Origin: Arthrobacter silvisoli
GTDB taxonomy: Bacteria > Actinomycetota > Actinomycetes > Actinomycetales > Micrococcaceae
DNA length: 64,000 nucleotides
Assembly (NCBI RefSeq): GCF_003369445.1
Contig: NZ_QRCU01000039.1
Span: 62,001-126,000 of the forward strand
Direction: 5' to 3'
In this document: positions 1 through 7,862 of the stretch, piece by piece
Numbering within the stretch: the first letter of the stretch is position 1
Layout: each line of letters starts with the position of its first letter
Notes under the pieces: generated by a model
Told to the model about the DNA's origin: nothing
Databases searched by the model: none
What the model saw: the letters and a program-made list of their open reading frames with translations, nothing else
Position numbers and translations under genes: made by a program

Positions 1-558
1 CGGCGCACCTGCCAGGATCACGACGTCGGCCCCGTCCTCTTCGACGGCCTGCCGGCTCAGCGCCAGGAGGGTGTCCTTGAAATCGTGCTGCACGGATCCG
101 ATGCCGTGCAGGCTTTGCTTGATGGAGCGGATGGAGGCGAGCCGGCCGCCGAGGCCGAAGTGCTCAACGCAGTCCCGGTACCAGGCGGTGATGCGGTCCG
201 AGATGGCGATGATCGAGAAGCGCTGGCCCTGCAGTGCCGCGGCGCAGAGCGCGGCTTCGGTGATGCCGATGACCGGGACATCCACGAGTTCCTTCAGTGC
301 CGGCATGCCGGGATCGCCGAAGGCCGCCACCACGACGCCGTCCACGCTGCTGCCCTCAGGGCTGGCGTATTCGGCGATCAGCTCGGCGACGGCGCCGGCC
401 GCGATGAGCGATTCAAAGCGAGTTTCGATGTACTCGACCCCGTGCGGGGCGGTGCGCACGATCAGCTCGGTGTCCGGACCGGCCGAGCGCAGCGCCTCGG
501 CCTGGATCAGTGCGGTGACGTCTTCGCTGATGTTGGGGTTGATGACCAGTAGTTTCAT
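1..558 (-). CDS. Asp/Glu/hydantoin racemase family protein (3' part cut by window edge)
   Basis: The frame reads MKLLVINPNISEDVTALIQ at its start and stays open for 186 codons to base 1, so the C-terminus lies outside the window. The N-terminal LLVINPN pattern and the GVVVAAFGDPG segment (the place where this family carries its active-site small residues) are typical of the aspartate/glutamate/hydantoin/allantoin racemase superfamily. The ATG overlaps the stop of the upstream FCD regulator by 4 bp (ATGA), implying translational coupling. With an amidase and transporter in the same operon, a hydantoin, allantoin or amino-acid-amide substrate is inferred; the exact substrate cannot be read from the sequence. 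Confidence 0.8.
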   Translation of the reverse strand, partial: MKLLVINPNISEDVTALIQAEALRSAGPDTELIVRTAPHGVEYIETRFESLIAAGAVAELIAEYASPEGSSVDGVVVAAFGDPGMPALKELVDVPVIGITEAALCAAALQGQRFSIIAISDRITAWYRDCVEHFGLGGRLASIRSIKQSLHGIGSVQHDFKDTLLALSRQAVEEDGADVVILAGAP

Positions 559-1241
559 GTTCGTTTCCGTTGCAGGGTGAGTTCGGTGGCGGGGGAGTCT
601 TCGGGGAACTGCTCGCGGTACTTGCCGATGTGCGACGCCGACTGGGCGGCGGCGCGCTCCGGGTCTCCGCTGGCGATTGCCGCGTAGAGCTCACGGTGTT
701 CCTGGATCAGTTCGGGCAGGTCGCTGACATGGCGGAAGAGCCAGTGCATGCGGCCTTGGAGGGGCTCCAGTGCCGAACGGAGGAAGTTGTTGTTGGCGAT
801 GGCCGTGATGGCGTCGTGGAATTCACTGTTGGCCCGGTGCGCTTCGAGGATGGACCCCTTGGCGAGGAAGCGTTCGGCGTCGTCCAGGAGTCCGGAGAGC
901 CGCTTGAGGTCCTCCTCTCCGGCCCGGCTCGCGGCCAGCCGGCAGGCTAGCACCTCGAGCGATTCGCGGACGTCGAACAGGTCCTCCACATCCTTGGCGC
1001 TCAGGCCTGCCACCTCGGAGCCGCGCGAGGCGCGGTCCCGGATGAGGCCTTCCTGGCGCAGCATGCGCAGGGCCTCCCGGATGGGCAGGCGCGACACGTT
1101 GAATTCGGCCGCCAGGTCACGTTCCACCAGGCGGGTGCCGGGTGCGTAGTGGCCTTCGAAGATCCGTGAACGGAGGGTGTCCCGCACGGCCTCGCGGAGG
1201 GGGCGGTCGGAGGCGGGGGTTTCTTCTGCTGCCAGCATCAT
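555..1241 (-). CDS. GntR-family regulator, FCD (FadR/VanR) subfamily
   Basis: A 228-residue regulator with an N-terminal winged helix (residues about 15-80: GTRLVERDLAAEFNVSRLP, PIREALRMLRQEGLI) and a C-terminal all-helical FCD domain that keeps the acidic and histidine positions for metal or ligand binding (EFHDAI, later EHRELY and SASHI). Two ATGs stand in tandem at the start; the second has the better GGAG spacing. It lies between the amidase and the racemase in a leftward operon. It is the natural candidate to bind the TTTGGGATCCCAAA palindromes at about 4.4 and 6.0 kb. That pairing is inferred from position and from FCD regulators usually binding short palindromes. Confidence 0.9.
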   Translation of the reverse strand: MMLAAEETPASDRPLREAVRDTLRSRIFEGHYAPGTRLVERDLAAEFNVSRLPIREALRMLRQEGLIRDRASRGSEVAGLSAKDVEDLFDVRESLEVLACRLAASRAGEEDLKRLSGLLDDAERFLAKGSILEAHRANSEFHDAITAIANNNFLRSALEPLQGRMHWLFRHVSDLPELIQEHRELYAAIASGDPERAAAQSASHIGKYREQFPEDSPATELTLQRKRT

Positions 1242-1297
1242 TGCTCCATTCGTGGGGTTTTTAGCGACTCTACGTCCTCAGTGCTGTGCATCGCGGT

Positions 1298-2812
1298 TCA
1301 GTCCCGCACTGTGGTGCTGAATGACGTGGTGCTGAATGAGGTGCTGCTGAACGATGGAGGGCTGAAGCGGCCGAAGGCCTTTTCCAAGGCCTCGGCCACG
1401 GCCAGCACTTCGCGGTCGCGGTAGGGCCGGCCCACCACCTGGATCCCTACGGGCAGGCCCTCTTTGGACAGTCCGCACGGCACCACGGCCACGGGGAAGC
1501 CCAGGATGCTGATGGCCCGGCAGCAGGAGCCCAGCTCGGTCCACGGGATCTCCTTGCCTTCCACGGTGAAGCTCTGCTCCCGGGGATCGGCAGCCGGAAC
1601 ACAGGCCACGGGAAGCAGCAGGATGTTGTGCTCCTCCATGGCGGCCAGCACCTCGGCCCGGATGGCGTCCCGTTCCGCCGCGGCCTTGCGGTACTCCACC
1701 ACGGTGGCGGGCGCTCCCAGCAGGCCGTGGAGATGGGCGCCGAGTTCGTCCTCGCGGCCCGCGGCCAGTTCCGCGACCTCCGGCATGCCCTCGGCAGTGC
1801 GCAATGCCACGAAGGCGGCGGCGGCGCGCTCCAGTCCCGGCGGGCGGCCGTGCGTCACCGGAAGGCCCAGGCCCGCAAGGGTTTCGGCGGCCGAACGCAG
1901 CACGGACACCAAGTCGGCCCGTACCGGGTGGGTGCCTTCGTCCTCGAACCAGGCGGCACTCAGGCCGTCCAGGCTCTCAAGCGGGGCGCCGACGGGCACC
2001 GGGACGGTAGAGGGGTCCACGCCGTCGGGCCCTGCGAGGATCCCCAGCAGCACGCCCAGGTCCTCCGCGCTGCGGGCCAGCCAGGCCACGCTGCCCAGCC
2101 GGTGCAGGGCGGACATCGAGTTCGGGGCGGGCAGGCTGCCGTCCGAAGGCGGGACGTACGGGAGCAGGCCGGTTTCCGGGACGAGGCCGACGGTCGGGCG
2201 CAGGCTGGTGATGCCCGTGCAATGCGCGGGCCAACGGATGGACCCGCCGAAGTCCGTGCCCAGGCCGAAGGCGCTCATCCCGGAGGCGACGGCGGCGCTG
2301 TCGCCTCCGGTGGACCCACCGGACGTCAGCGCGGTGTCCCAGGGGTTCCAGGTTTCGCCGAAAAGCGGGTTGCGGCTGTGGGTCTCCACCGCGAATTCCG
2401 AGCAGTTGGCCTTGCCGAGCAACACCGCACCTGCCTCCCGCAGGCGGCGGACCGCCGTCGCCGATTCCGCCGGGACGTAGTCCCCCAGAAGGGGACTTCC
2501 CGCCGTCGAGCGCAATCCCTTCACCGCCAGGGTGTCCTTCACGGTGAAGGGGACCCCGTGCAGGGGGCCGAGGAAGCGGCCCTCCGCTGCGGCGGCGTCG
2601 GCGGCCTCGGCCTCTTCGCGCGCCTGCGGATTGGGAGTGACGATGGCATTCAGGCCCGGATTCGCCTCGGCGATCCGCGCCTGGTGCAGTTCCAGGCACT
2701 CGACGGCGGTCAGCCGGCGCTCCCGCAGCGCCGCGGCCCACTCCACCATCGAGAGTCCGGTCAGGCCGGCCAGCCGGCTGCTGTCCACGGAAGGCAGGAC
2801 GGTGTTGTTCAT
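1298..2812 (-). CDS. Amidase signature family hydrolase
   Basis: A 504-residue amidase-signature enzyme that hydrolyses C-N amide bonds in the cytoplasm. The Ser-cisSer-Lys triad is visible: Lys92 in PFTVKDT, Ser167 in GGSTGG and Ser191 in TDFGGSIRWPA; the 24-residue spacing of the two serines matches the family. The 12-bp gap from the upstream transporter stop and the short gap to the regulator place it in one operon. The C-terminus ends in a Ser/Phe/Thr-rich tail (SFSSTSFSTTSFSTT) encoded by a short internal nucleotide repeat, which is unusual. The family includes Gln-tRNA amidotransferase subunits, but the transporter/racemase context argues for catabolism of a small amide. Confidence 0.9.
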   Translation of the reverse strand: MNNTVLPSVDSSRLAGLTGLSMVEWAAALRERRLTAVECLELHQARIAEANPGLNAIVTPNPQAREEAEAADAAAAEGRFLGPLHGVPFTVKDTLAVKGLRSTAGSPLLGDYVPAESATAVRRLREAGAVLLGKANCSEFAVETHSRNPLFGETWNPWDTALTSGGSTGGDSAAVASGMSAFGLGTDFGGSIRWPAHCTGITSLRPTVGLVPETGLLPYVPPSDGSLPAPNSMSALHRLGSVAWLARSAEDLGVLLGILAGPDGVDPSTVPVPVGAPLESLDGLSAAWFEDEGTHPVRADLVSVLRSAAETLAGLGLPVTHGRPPGLERAAAAFVALRTAEGMPEVAELAAGREDELGAHLHGLLGAPATVVEYRKAAAERDAIRAEVLAAMEEHNILLLPVACVPAADPREQSFTVEGKEIPWTELGSCCRAISILGFPVAVVPCGLSKEGLPVGIQVVGRPYRDREVLAVAEALEKAFGRFSPPSFSSTSFSTTSFSTTVRD

Positions 2813-2824
2813 TGTCAGGACTTT

Positions 2825-4240
2825 CTATCGGGTGGCCGCGGGGGCCTTGGCGCCGGCGTCGGCCATGGCGATCTTGGAGGTCTCCTTGGCAATGAAGACG
2901 CAGTAGACCATGAGCAGCAGGGTGGCGGAGAGGTAGCCGGCCACGGAGAAGCCGGAGGTGGTGAGGGCGATGAGTTCGACGGCGATCAGCGGGGCGAAGC
3001 CACCGCCGAAGACACCCGCCAGCTGGAAGCCCACGGCCGCACCCGTGTAGCGGACCTTGGTGGGGAACAGTTCTGGGATGAAGGACGCCACCGGGGCGTA
3101 CATCGCGGCCACGACCACCAGGCCGATGGCCGGGGCGATCAGCACCAGGAACGGCACCTTGGAGTCGAGCATCGCGATGAACACGAAGCTGTAGATGATG
3201 CCGCCGATGGCGCCGCCGATCATCACCGGGCGCCGGCCGACCTTGTCCGACAGTGCACCGAACAGCGGGATGGCGATCATCTGCGCGACGGCGGAAATGG
3301 TCGAGGCGGCCAGCGCCAGGCTCTTGGGGAGGCCGAGATGTTCGGTGCCGTAGACCAGGACGAACAGGGCGAAGATGTAGAACGCGATGTCGCTGCCGAT
3401 GCGGGCACCGACTGCCACGGCCAGGGCCTTCTTGTAGTGCTTGAAAACGTAGAGGAGCGGGGCTTTGGTTTCGCCCTGTTTCTGTTCTTCGGCCTTCTTT
3501 TCGGCAGCTTCGAAGACGGGGGACTCAGCGAGCTTCATGCGGATGTAGAGGCCGATGGCCACCAGCAGGAAGCTGATCAGGAAGGGGATGCGCCAACCCC
3601 AGGCGAGGAAGGCGTCCTTGGCCAGGATGGATGTCATGAGCGTGAAGATGCCGGTGGCCAGCAGCAGGCCGGTGGGGGCCGCGCTCTGGACGAGGCTGCC
3701 GAAGAGCCCGCGGCGTCCGCTCTTGTCCGACTCGGTGACCATCAGGGCGGCACCGCCCCATTCGCCGCCGATGCCGATGCCCTGCAGGAAGCGCAGGGAG
3801 ACCAGCAGGATCGGGGCCCAGATACCGACGTTCTGGTAGGTAGGCAGGAGGCCGACAGCGGCGCTTGCCAGGCCCATCAGGAGCAGGGTGGTGACAAGGA
3901 CGTTCTTGCGGCCGATCTTGTCGCCGAAGTGGCCGAAGATCGCGGCGCCGAGCGGGCGGACCACGTAGCCGACCGCATAGGTGGCCAGGGCCAGGAGGAG
4001 GCCGGTGGCGGGATCCGAGCCGGGGAAGAACAGGGCGGGGAAGACGATGGAGGCTGCGGTGCTGTAGGCGAAGAAGTCGTAGTACTCGAGGGTGGTGCCC
4101 ACGAAGCTTGCTGCGACGACCCTCTTCATTGAGTTCCCGCCGCCCTTCTTCGTGGAGCCGGGCTGGGTGGAATCGGAACTGGAGTTGCGGGTCTGCTTGC
4201 CTTGGGTCTGGCTGCCTTGGGTTTGGGAGTTGATCGACAC
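2825..4240 (-). CDS. MFS transporter, metabolite:H+ symporter (MHS) family
   Basis: A 471-residue, 12-helix transporter. GTTLEYYDFFAYSTAA in helix 1 and the cytoplasmic loop FGHFGDKIGRKN are hallmarks of the MHS group (ProP, ShiA, citrate and aromatic-acid carriers). Start is GTG with AGGAGG four bases upstream. The N-terminus is a short soluble repeat (QTQGSQTQGKQTR) before the first helix. It is the first gene of the transporter-amidase-regulator-racemase operon and probably imports the amidase substrate or a related acid. Its promoter is bracketed by two identical operators, so expression is likely substrate-induced. Substrate not determinable. Confidence 0.9.
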   Translation of the reverse strand: MSINSQTQGSQTQGKQTRNSSSDSTQPGSTKKGGGNSMKRVVAASFVGTTLEYYDFFAYSTAASIVFPALFFPGSDPATGLLLALATYAVGYVVRPLGAAIFGHFGDKIGRKNVLVTTLLLMGLASAAVGLLPTYQNVGIWAPILLVSLRFLQGIGIGGEWGGAALMVTESDKSGRRGLFGSLVQSAAPTGLLLATGIFTLMTSILAKDAFLAWGWRIPFLISFLLVAIGLYIRMKLAESPVFEAAEKKAEEQKQGETKAPLLYVFKHYKKALAVAVGARIGSDIAFYIFALFVLVYGTEHLGLPKSLALAASTISAVAQMIAIPLFGALSDKVGRRPVMIGGAIGGIIYSFVFIAMLDSKVPFLVLIAPAIGLVVVAAMYAPVASFIPELFPTKVRYTGAAVGFQLAGVFGGGFAPLIAVELIALTTSGFSVAGYLSATLLLMVYCVFIAKETSKIAMADAGAKAPAATR

Positions 4241-4394
4241 TGGCCCTCCTGGGCGTTTTGCGACTGGCTCATCGGATGAGCGTTTACTTGCTAAAGGCGG
4301 TGGGCGAGGCGGTGGCTCTCGGTGCCCTTACATCTGCTTCCGGGTGAACGGTCCTGAAGCGTTCGCGGTGAGGAGTTCGTCCTCGAGGTGCCTG

Positions 4395-4408
4395 TTTGGG
4401 ATCCCAAA
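4395..4408. promoter_or_regulatory. Operator palindrome TTTGGGATCCCAAA (downstream copy)
   Basis: Perfect 14-bp palindrome lying just 3' of the -10 box of the leftward promoter at 4413-4441, so it would cover the start site. An identical copy sits 51 bp away centre to centre (about five helical turns), on the other side of the promoter. The spacing suggests cooperative or looping repression. Confidence 0.8.
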
Positions 4409-4412
4409 TATG

Positions 4413-4441
4413 ACGGTAGATTCTGGCGACTCCACTGTCAA
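4413..4441 (-). promoter_or_regulatory. Sigma70-type promoter of the MHS transporter operon
   Basis: Read on the minus strand, TTGACA (complement of 4436-4441) is followed after exactly 17 bp by TACCGT (complement of 4413-4418). The -35 is consensus and the -10 keeps the TA...T pattern common in actinobacteria. Both flanks carry TTTGGGATCCCAAA. Confidence 0.7.
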
Positions 4442-4445
4442 TGGT

Positions 4446-4459
4446 TTTGGGATCCCAAA
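4446..4459. promoter_or_regulatory. Operator palindrome TTTGGGATCCCAAA (upstream copy)
   Basis: Second perfect 14-bp palindrome, 4 bp upstream of the -35 box of the MHS transporter promoter. Same sequence as 4395-4408 and 6009-6022. Confidence 0.8.
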
Positions 4460-4518
4460 CTGTGTTGCAGTGCGGAATTCCGCGGGAATTGCGGGGTTTG
4501 CTGCCCGCTGCTCCGGCC

Positions 4519-5865
4519 CTAGACCGGGAGGCGCTTGCCGTAGTCGAGCGTCAGGACCGAGATGCCCATGATCACGGCGGACGCCACGAAGTAGAGCAGT
4601 GCCCAGGTGTAGCCGCCGGTGGCGCCCACGATGAAGCCGACTGCGATCGGGGTGACCATGCCGGCAATGTTGCCGCTGAGGTTCATGGCGCCGCCCAGGA
4701 TGCCGGCGTTGCTCCGGCCGCCCAGGGTTGCCGGAACGGCCCAGAAGAGGCCCACCCAGCGGAGGAAGAACAGCACCACGGAGAGCAGGACGACGGCAGT
4801 GATCGGGTCCGGGACCACGGTGACGCCCACGAGGCCGCCGACGACGACCACGCTGGAGATGCCCAGCAGGGTGCGCATGACCTTGTTGGCCGAAGCGCCG
4901 GACTCGCGCCACTTGTCGGCGATGGTGCCGCCGAGGATTTCGCCGATGAAGCCGGCGCCGAAGATCACGAAGGTGGACCAGCCGATGGTCTTCAGGTCGA
5001 AGTGCTTGGCCTGGGACAGGTACAGCGGACCCCAGGTGAGCAGGCCGTAGAACACGCCGTTGAAGCCGAGCCAGCCGAAGCACATGGCCCAGAAGGAGCG
5101 GAACTTCATGTAGGGGAGCAGGCCGCGGCGCGCGGTGGACGCGCCCTGGGACTGGGCAGCCTCGTCCTCGGCGCGGTGCGAGGCCTCGATGTACTCGGCC
5201 TCGGCGTCATTGACGGCCTTGTGGTCGCGGGGGTTGTCCCGGACGTACCACCAGATCGCCAGGCCGAGCACCACCGTAGCGATGCCGGCAATGATGAAAG
5301 CCATGCGCCAGCCGCCGGTGGCCGCGATCAGCCACGTGATGAGGATGCCGCCTACGCCCGCGCCGAGCGGTGCGCCGGCGTCGAGGATCGTGGCGCCGCG
5401 GCCGCGTTCCTTGGAGTGCATCCACAGGGCGTTCAGCTTGCCGCCGGCCGGCATGACGCCGGCTTCGGTGACGCCGATGGCCATGCGCGCGATGAACATG
5501 CTCAGGAATCCGCCGGCCATGCCGGAGGCGGCGGTGGCCGCACCCCAGCCGACGCAGGAGGCCGTGACGACCTTACGGGGACCGAAGCGGTCGATCAGCC
5601 AGCCGACCGGGACCTGCATCAGTGCATAGGTCCAGAAGAAGGCCGAAAGCAGCAGGCCCACAACCTCGGGGCCCAGGTTGAATTCCTTCTGGATGAGGGG
5701 CAGGGCCACCGAGATAGACCCGCGGTCGATGTAGTTGACCGCGACTAGCACCAGCAGCAGAAGGAATAGCCGCCAGCGGACGTTGGTGCGGCGTTTGCCG
5801 GCAACACTGCCTGCTTGCGGACGCTCGGCTTCCGTGGTGGTGGACGGGGAATTCTGGAGAGACAC
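4519..5865 (-). CDS. MFS transporter, anion:cation symporter (ACS) family
   Basis: A 448-residue transporter of the type that moves galactonate, glucarate, phthalate and similar organic anions. Helix 1 VNYIDRGSISVALP, loop GWLIDRFGPRKV and RMAIGVTEAGVMPAGG match the family. The frame is open far upstream, but the GTG at 5865 has AAGGAG four bases before it and begins the usual short polar tail (MSLQNSPSTTTEAERP), so it is preferred. It sits upstream of, and in the same direction as, the amidase operon but has its own promoter with the same operator, so it probably belongs to the same regulon and may carry a second, anionic substrate or product. Confidence 0.88.
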   Translation of the reverse strand: MSLQNSPSTTTEAERPQAGSVAGKRRTNVRWRLFLLLLVLVAVNYIDRGSISVALPLIQKEFNLGPEVVGLLLSAFFWTYALMQVPVGWLIDRFGPRKVVTASCVGWGAATAASGMAGGFLSMFIARMAIGVTEAGVMPAGGKLNALWMHSKERGRGATILDAGAPLGAGVGGILITWLIAATGGWRMAFIIAGIATVVLGLAIWWYVRDNPRDHKAVNDAEAEYIEASHRAEDEAAQSQGASTARRGLLPYMKFRSFWAMCFGWLGFNGVFYGLLTWGPLYLSQAKHFDLKTIGWSTFVIFGAGFIGEILGGTIADKWRESGASANKVMRTLLGISSVVVVGGLVGVTVVPDPITAVVLLSVVLFFLRWVGLFWAVPATLGGRSNAGILGGAMNLSGNIAGMVTPIAVGFIVGATGGYTWALLYFVASAVIMGISVLTLDYGKRLPV

Positions 5866-5995
5866 GCTTCTCCTTAGTTTGGGGGACTGGAATGCGGAGG
5901 AGTTTTGGGGATTCGCGTTCGCGATGCGGCAGGCGTTCGACTGCCGGAGGGTCGGCGGCAAGACGGCGGTTCTGCCGGGCAAGGGATCCATATCA

Positions 5996-6022
5996 TTTGG
6001 GATCCCGATTTGGGATCCCAAA
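5996..6022. promoter_or_regulatory. Tandem operators TTTGGGATCCC(G/A)A(T/A)
   Basis: Two abutting copies of the palindrome: a degenerate one at 5996-6009 (TTTGGGATCCCGAT) and a perfect TTTGGGATCCCAAA at 6009-6022, 13 bp centre to centre. The perfect copy lies immediately 3' of the -10 box of the ACS transporter promoter. A third GGGATCC core occurs at 5983-5989. The region 5866-6132 holds no gene. Confidence 0.75.
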
Positions 6023-6025
6023 ACA

Positions 6026-6054
6026 AAAGTAGGTGTGAGCTGTCCCACTGTCAA
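6026..6054 (-). promoter_or_regulatory. Sigma70-type promoter of the ACS transporter
   Basis: On the minus strand TTGACA (complement of 6049-6054), 17-bp spacer, TACTTT (complement of 6026-6031). The first ten bases TTGACAGTGG are identical to the MHS transporter promoter, suggesting a duplicated or co-evolved control region. Confidence 0.7.
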
Positions 6055-6132
6055 GGGTTTTCTGTGCGCTGCCTCACCCAACCAAATGTGACCGAAGTGC
6101 CCGCCCGCCGTTTCCCGCGAGCCGTTCGCGCT

Positions 6133-6242
6133 GCGTTCCCTCCCGTTTGCTTTCCGGTTCACCGGCTCCGCGCCGCGGAATTCTGCGGATCGTCGCGGCG
6201 CGTGCCCGGGGCCGCGGGCGGGCAAGCGGGAAGGAACGTCAC
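6133..6242. repeat. Nested-palindrome intergenic repeat, copy A
   Basis: The left end (6133-6150, GCGTTCCCTCCCGTTTGC) is the inverted partner of the right end (6222-6242, containing GCAAGCGGGAAGGAACGTC). Between them CGCGCCGCG and CGCGGCGCG form an inner stem. The right end overlaps the stop codon of the ACT-domain gene. Copies with the same ends occur at 30326-30440 and 44578-44689. It may also act as a terminator. Confidence 0.6.
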
Positions 6243-7108
6243 ACCGCGCCCCTGTGCCCGTGGGCCAGGATCTCGGCGAGCTCGGCCAGCCGGTGGGCCC
6301 GGGCGGACTCGGCCGGGGTGAATGGCGCGCCCGGGCGGGAAAAGACGAGCGGCCCATGCCATGCGGTGGGGATCTTCAGCAGCGTGCCGGGTTCCGGGGC
6401 TGTGCCGGAAGGCCGGACGCCGGCATCCGCCTCGGGCGCCTGTGTTGCGCTTCCAGCCAGGACCACCTGCGCGGACACTAGTTCCGCGACTGCGAGGGCC
6501 AGTTCGTCCGGGTTCCCGGCCACGCGGGCGGCGATGCTCAGCGCTTTGGTCTGGCCATCGGCCATGGCCAGCGCGGTGGTGGGCCAGACGTGGGAGTCCC
6601 GCCCGCCGCCGTCGGACAGTGCTTTCAACAGTTCCTGTTCGCCGAGCTGACCCGGCGCGGAGAGCACGAACTCATCCAGTACCTGGCCGTCCATCGGATG
6701 GACGTGGATGCTCAGGATGTTGGTGTCCAGGCGGGCCAGTTCCTGAGTGAGTTTCTGCAGGGCGCCTGGCTGGTCGTGCACCAGGGTGCGGGCCCGCCAG
6801 AGCGCCGGGGCCGAGTGCAGCCTGCGGCGGTGCCGGAGCGCGGGGGCGTGGAGCCAGCCGCGCAGCACCCGGGCGGCGGACGGCTCGGCCACCCAGATCA
6901 CCAGGGCCGTGGCCGTGACGGTCAGGAGCAGCACCTTGGCTACATAGGGGAGATGGGTTTCCACGACGAGCGCGTGGACCAGCAGTTCGATGGGGAGCAT
7001 CGCGGCGATCTGGGCAACTGTAACCCTCGCCTTGGGAGGTTCGGGCATTCGGCCGCAGACCTCACAGCTGAGCTCAGCGGAAGCGGACGTCTGCTGCTTG
7101 GCTCTCAT
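6239..7108 (-). CDS. ACT-domain membrane protein of unknown function
   Basis: About 289 residues. After a short Cys motif (CEVCGRM, residues 15-21) come one or two hydrophobic segments (about 33-75), then an ACT domain around residues 95-150 (LVHDQPGALQKLTQELARLDTNI), the ligand-binding fold of amino-acid-sensing proteins, and an Ala/Pro-rich C-terminal half. No catalytic domain is recognised, so it may be a membrane-tethered amino-acid sensor. The start is uncertain: GTG at 7123 lacks a ribosome site, and ATG at 7108 has a GGGGG directly before it. Its stop lies inside the palindromic repeat. Confidence 0.7.
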   Translation of the reverse strand: MRAKQQTSASAELSCEVCGRMPEPPKARVTVAQIAAMLPIELLVHALVVETHLPYVAKVLLLTVTATALVIWVAEPSAARVLRGWLHAPALRHRRRLHSAPALWRARTLVHDQPGALQKLTQELARLDTNILSIHVHPMDGQVLDEFVLSAPGQLGEQELLKALSDGGGRDSHVWPTTALAMADGQTKALSIAARVAGNPDELALAVAELVSAQVVLAGSATQAPEADAGVRPSGTAPEPGTLLKIPTAWHGPLVFSRPGAPFTPAESARAHRLAELAEILAHGHRGAV

Positions 7109-7180
7109 GCCCCCATGGTGCACGGGCGGTGTTTCGCTTCCGTTGCCGCCCGGTCACGAATATGGGGCTTTAAGCGAAGG

Positions 7181-7213
7181 GGCCGGCAGCGCCCCTTGAG
7201 GGGGCTGCCGGCC
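7181..7213 (-). terminator. GC-rich hairpin between the ACT-domain gene and mscL
   Basis: GGCCGGCAGCGCCCC, loop TTGA, then GGGGGCTGCCGGCC: a 14-bp stem with a single bulge. It lies 3' of mscL and 5' of the ACT-domain gene, both leftward, so it most likely ends mscL transcription. There is no clear U-tract. Confidence 0.55.
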
Positions 7214-7255
7214 TGTTCTCGCGTGATCCGTTCTGGCGTGCTCCGTTTTGGCGTG

Positions 7256-7693
7256 CTAGCGGGTGAGGTCCGAATCCCGGGAGGCGCGGTTGGCCGCGGC
7301 CAGCTCGCCGAGGAAGTCCCGGATTTCGACCAGCAGTTCGGTGTCCGTGGGTTCCGGAGCAGCTTCCTCTTCGCTGCCGCGGCGGTTCTTGATCATCGCG
7401 TTGAACTTGTTCATGGGTGCCACGAAGATGAAGTACACCACGCCGGCGGTGATCATGAAGGTCACGAAGGCGGTGATGACGGCCCCGAAGTTCACGAAGG
7501 TGGCGGGGTTGTCCGGCCAGATCCGGAAGCCCAGTCCGCCTGCATTCACGCCGCCTGCCGCCGCGATGACCGGGTTGACGATGTTGCTGGTGAATGCCGA
7601 CACGAGCGCGGTGAAGGCGGTGCCTACCACCACGGCGATGGCCAGTTCGATCACGTTGCCGCGAAGGATGAAGTCCTTGAATCCCTTGAGCAT
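7256..7693 (-). CDS. mscL: Large-conductance mechanosensitive channel
   Basis: A 145-residue inner-membrane channel that opens under membrane tension to release osmolytes. The N-terminal MLKGFKDFILRGNVIELAIA amphipathic helix and first transmembrane segment are diagnostic, followed by a periplasmic loop, a second helix (FVTFMITAGVVYFIFVAPMN) and a charged C-terminal helix (residues about 110-140). Start chosen at 7693 because GGAGGA lies seven bases upstream. Length fits the family (130-150). Transcribed alone. Confidence 0.97.
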   Translation of the reverse strand: MLKGFKDFILRGNVIELAIAVVVGTAFTALVSAFTSNIVNPVIAAAGGVNAGGLGFRIWPDNPATFVNFGAVITAFVTFMITAGVVYFIFVAPMNKFNAMIKNRRGSEEEAAPEPTDTELLVEIRDFLGELAAANRASRDSDLTR

Positions 7694-7862
7694 GAAGAGT
7701 CCTCCGGTCTTATTGGGTGTTTGCGCGCCGGCTTTGGATCGGCTGCTGGATGCGGGCACTGCGGCGTGCCGGGGCGCGGACGGCGGCCCCTTGGGCGCCC
7801 CGCGCAACAGATACCAAAATATCATTTTTGCCGGGGCTTCCGGCCGGCTCTCCGCCCGGTCC

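Noticed and set aside
1628..4132. 834-codon rightward open frame antisense to the amidase and MHS transporter
   Set aside because: Low-complexity Gly/Arg/His/Gln-rich translation, opposite two clear genes; a by-product of GC-rich codon structure.
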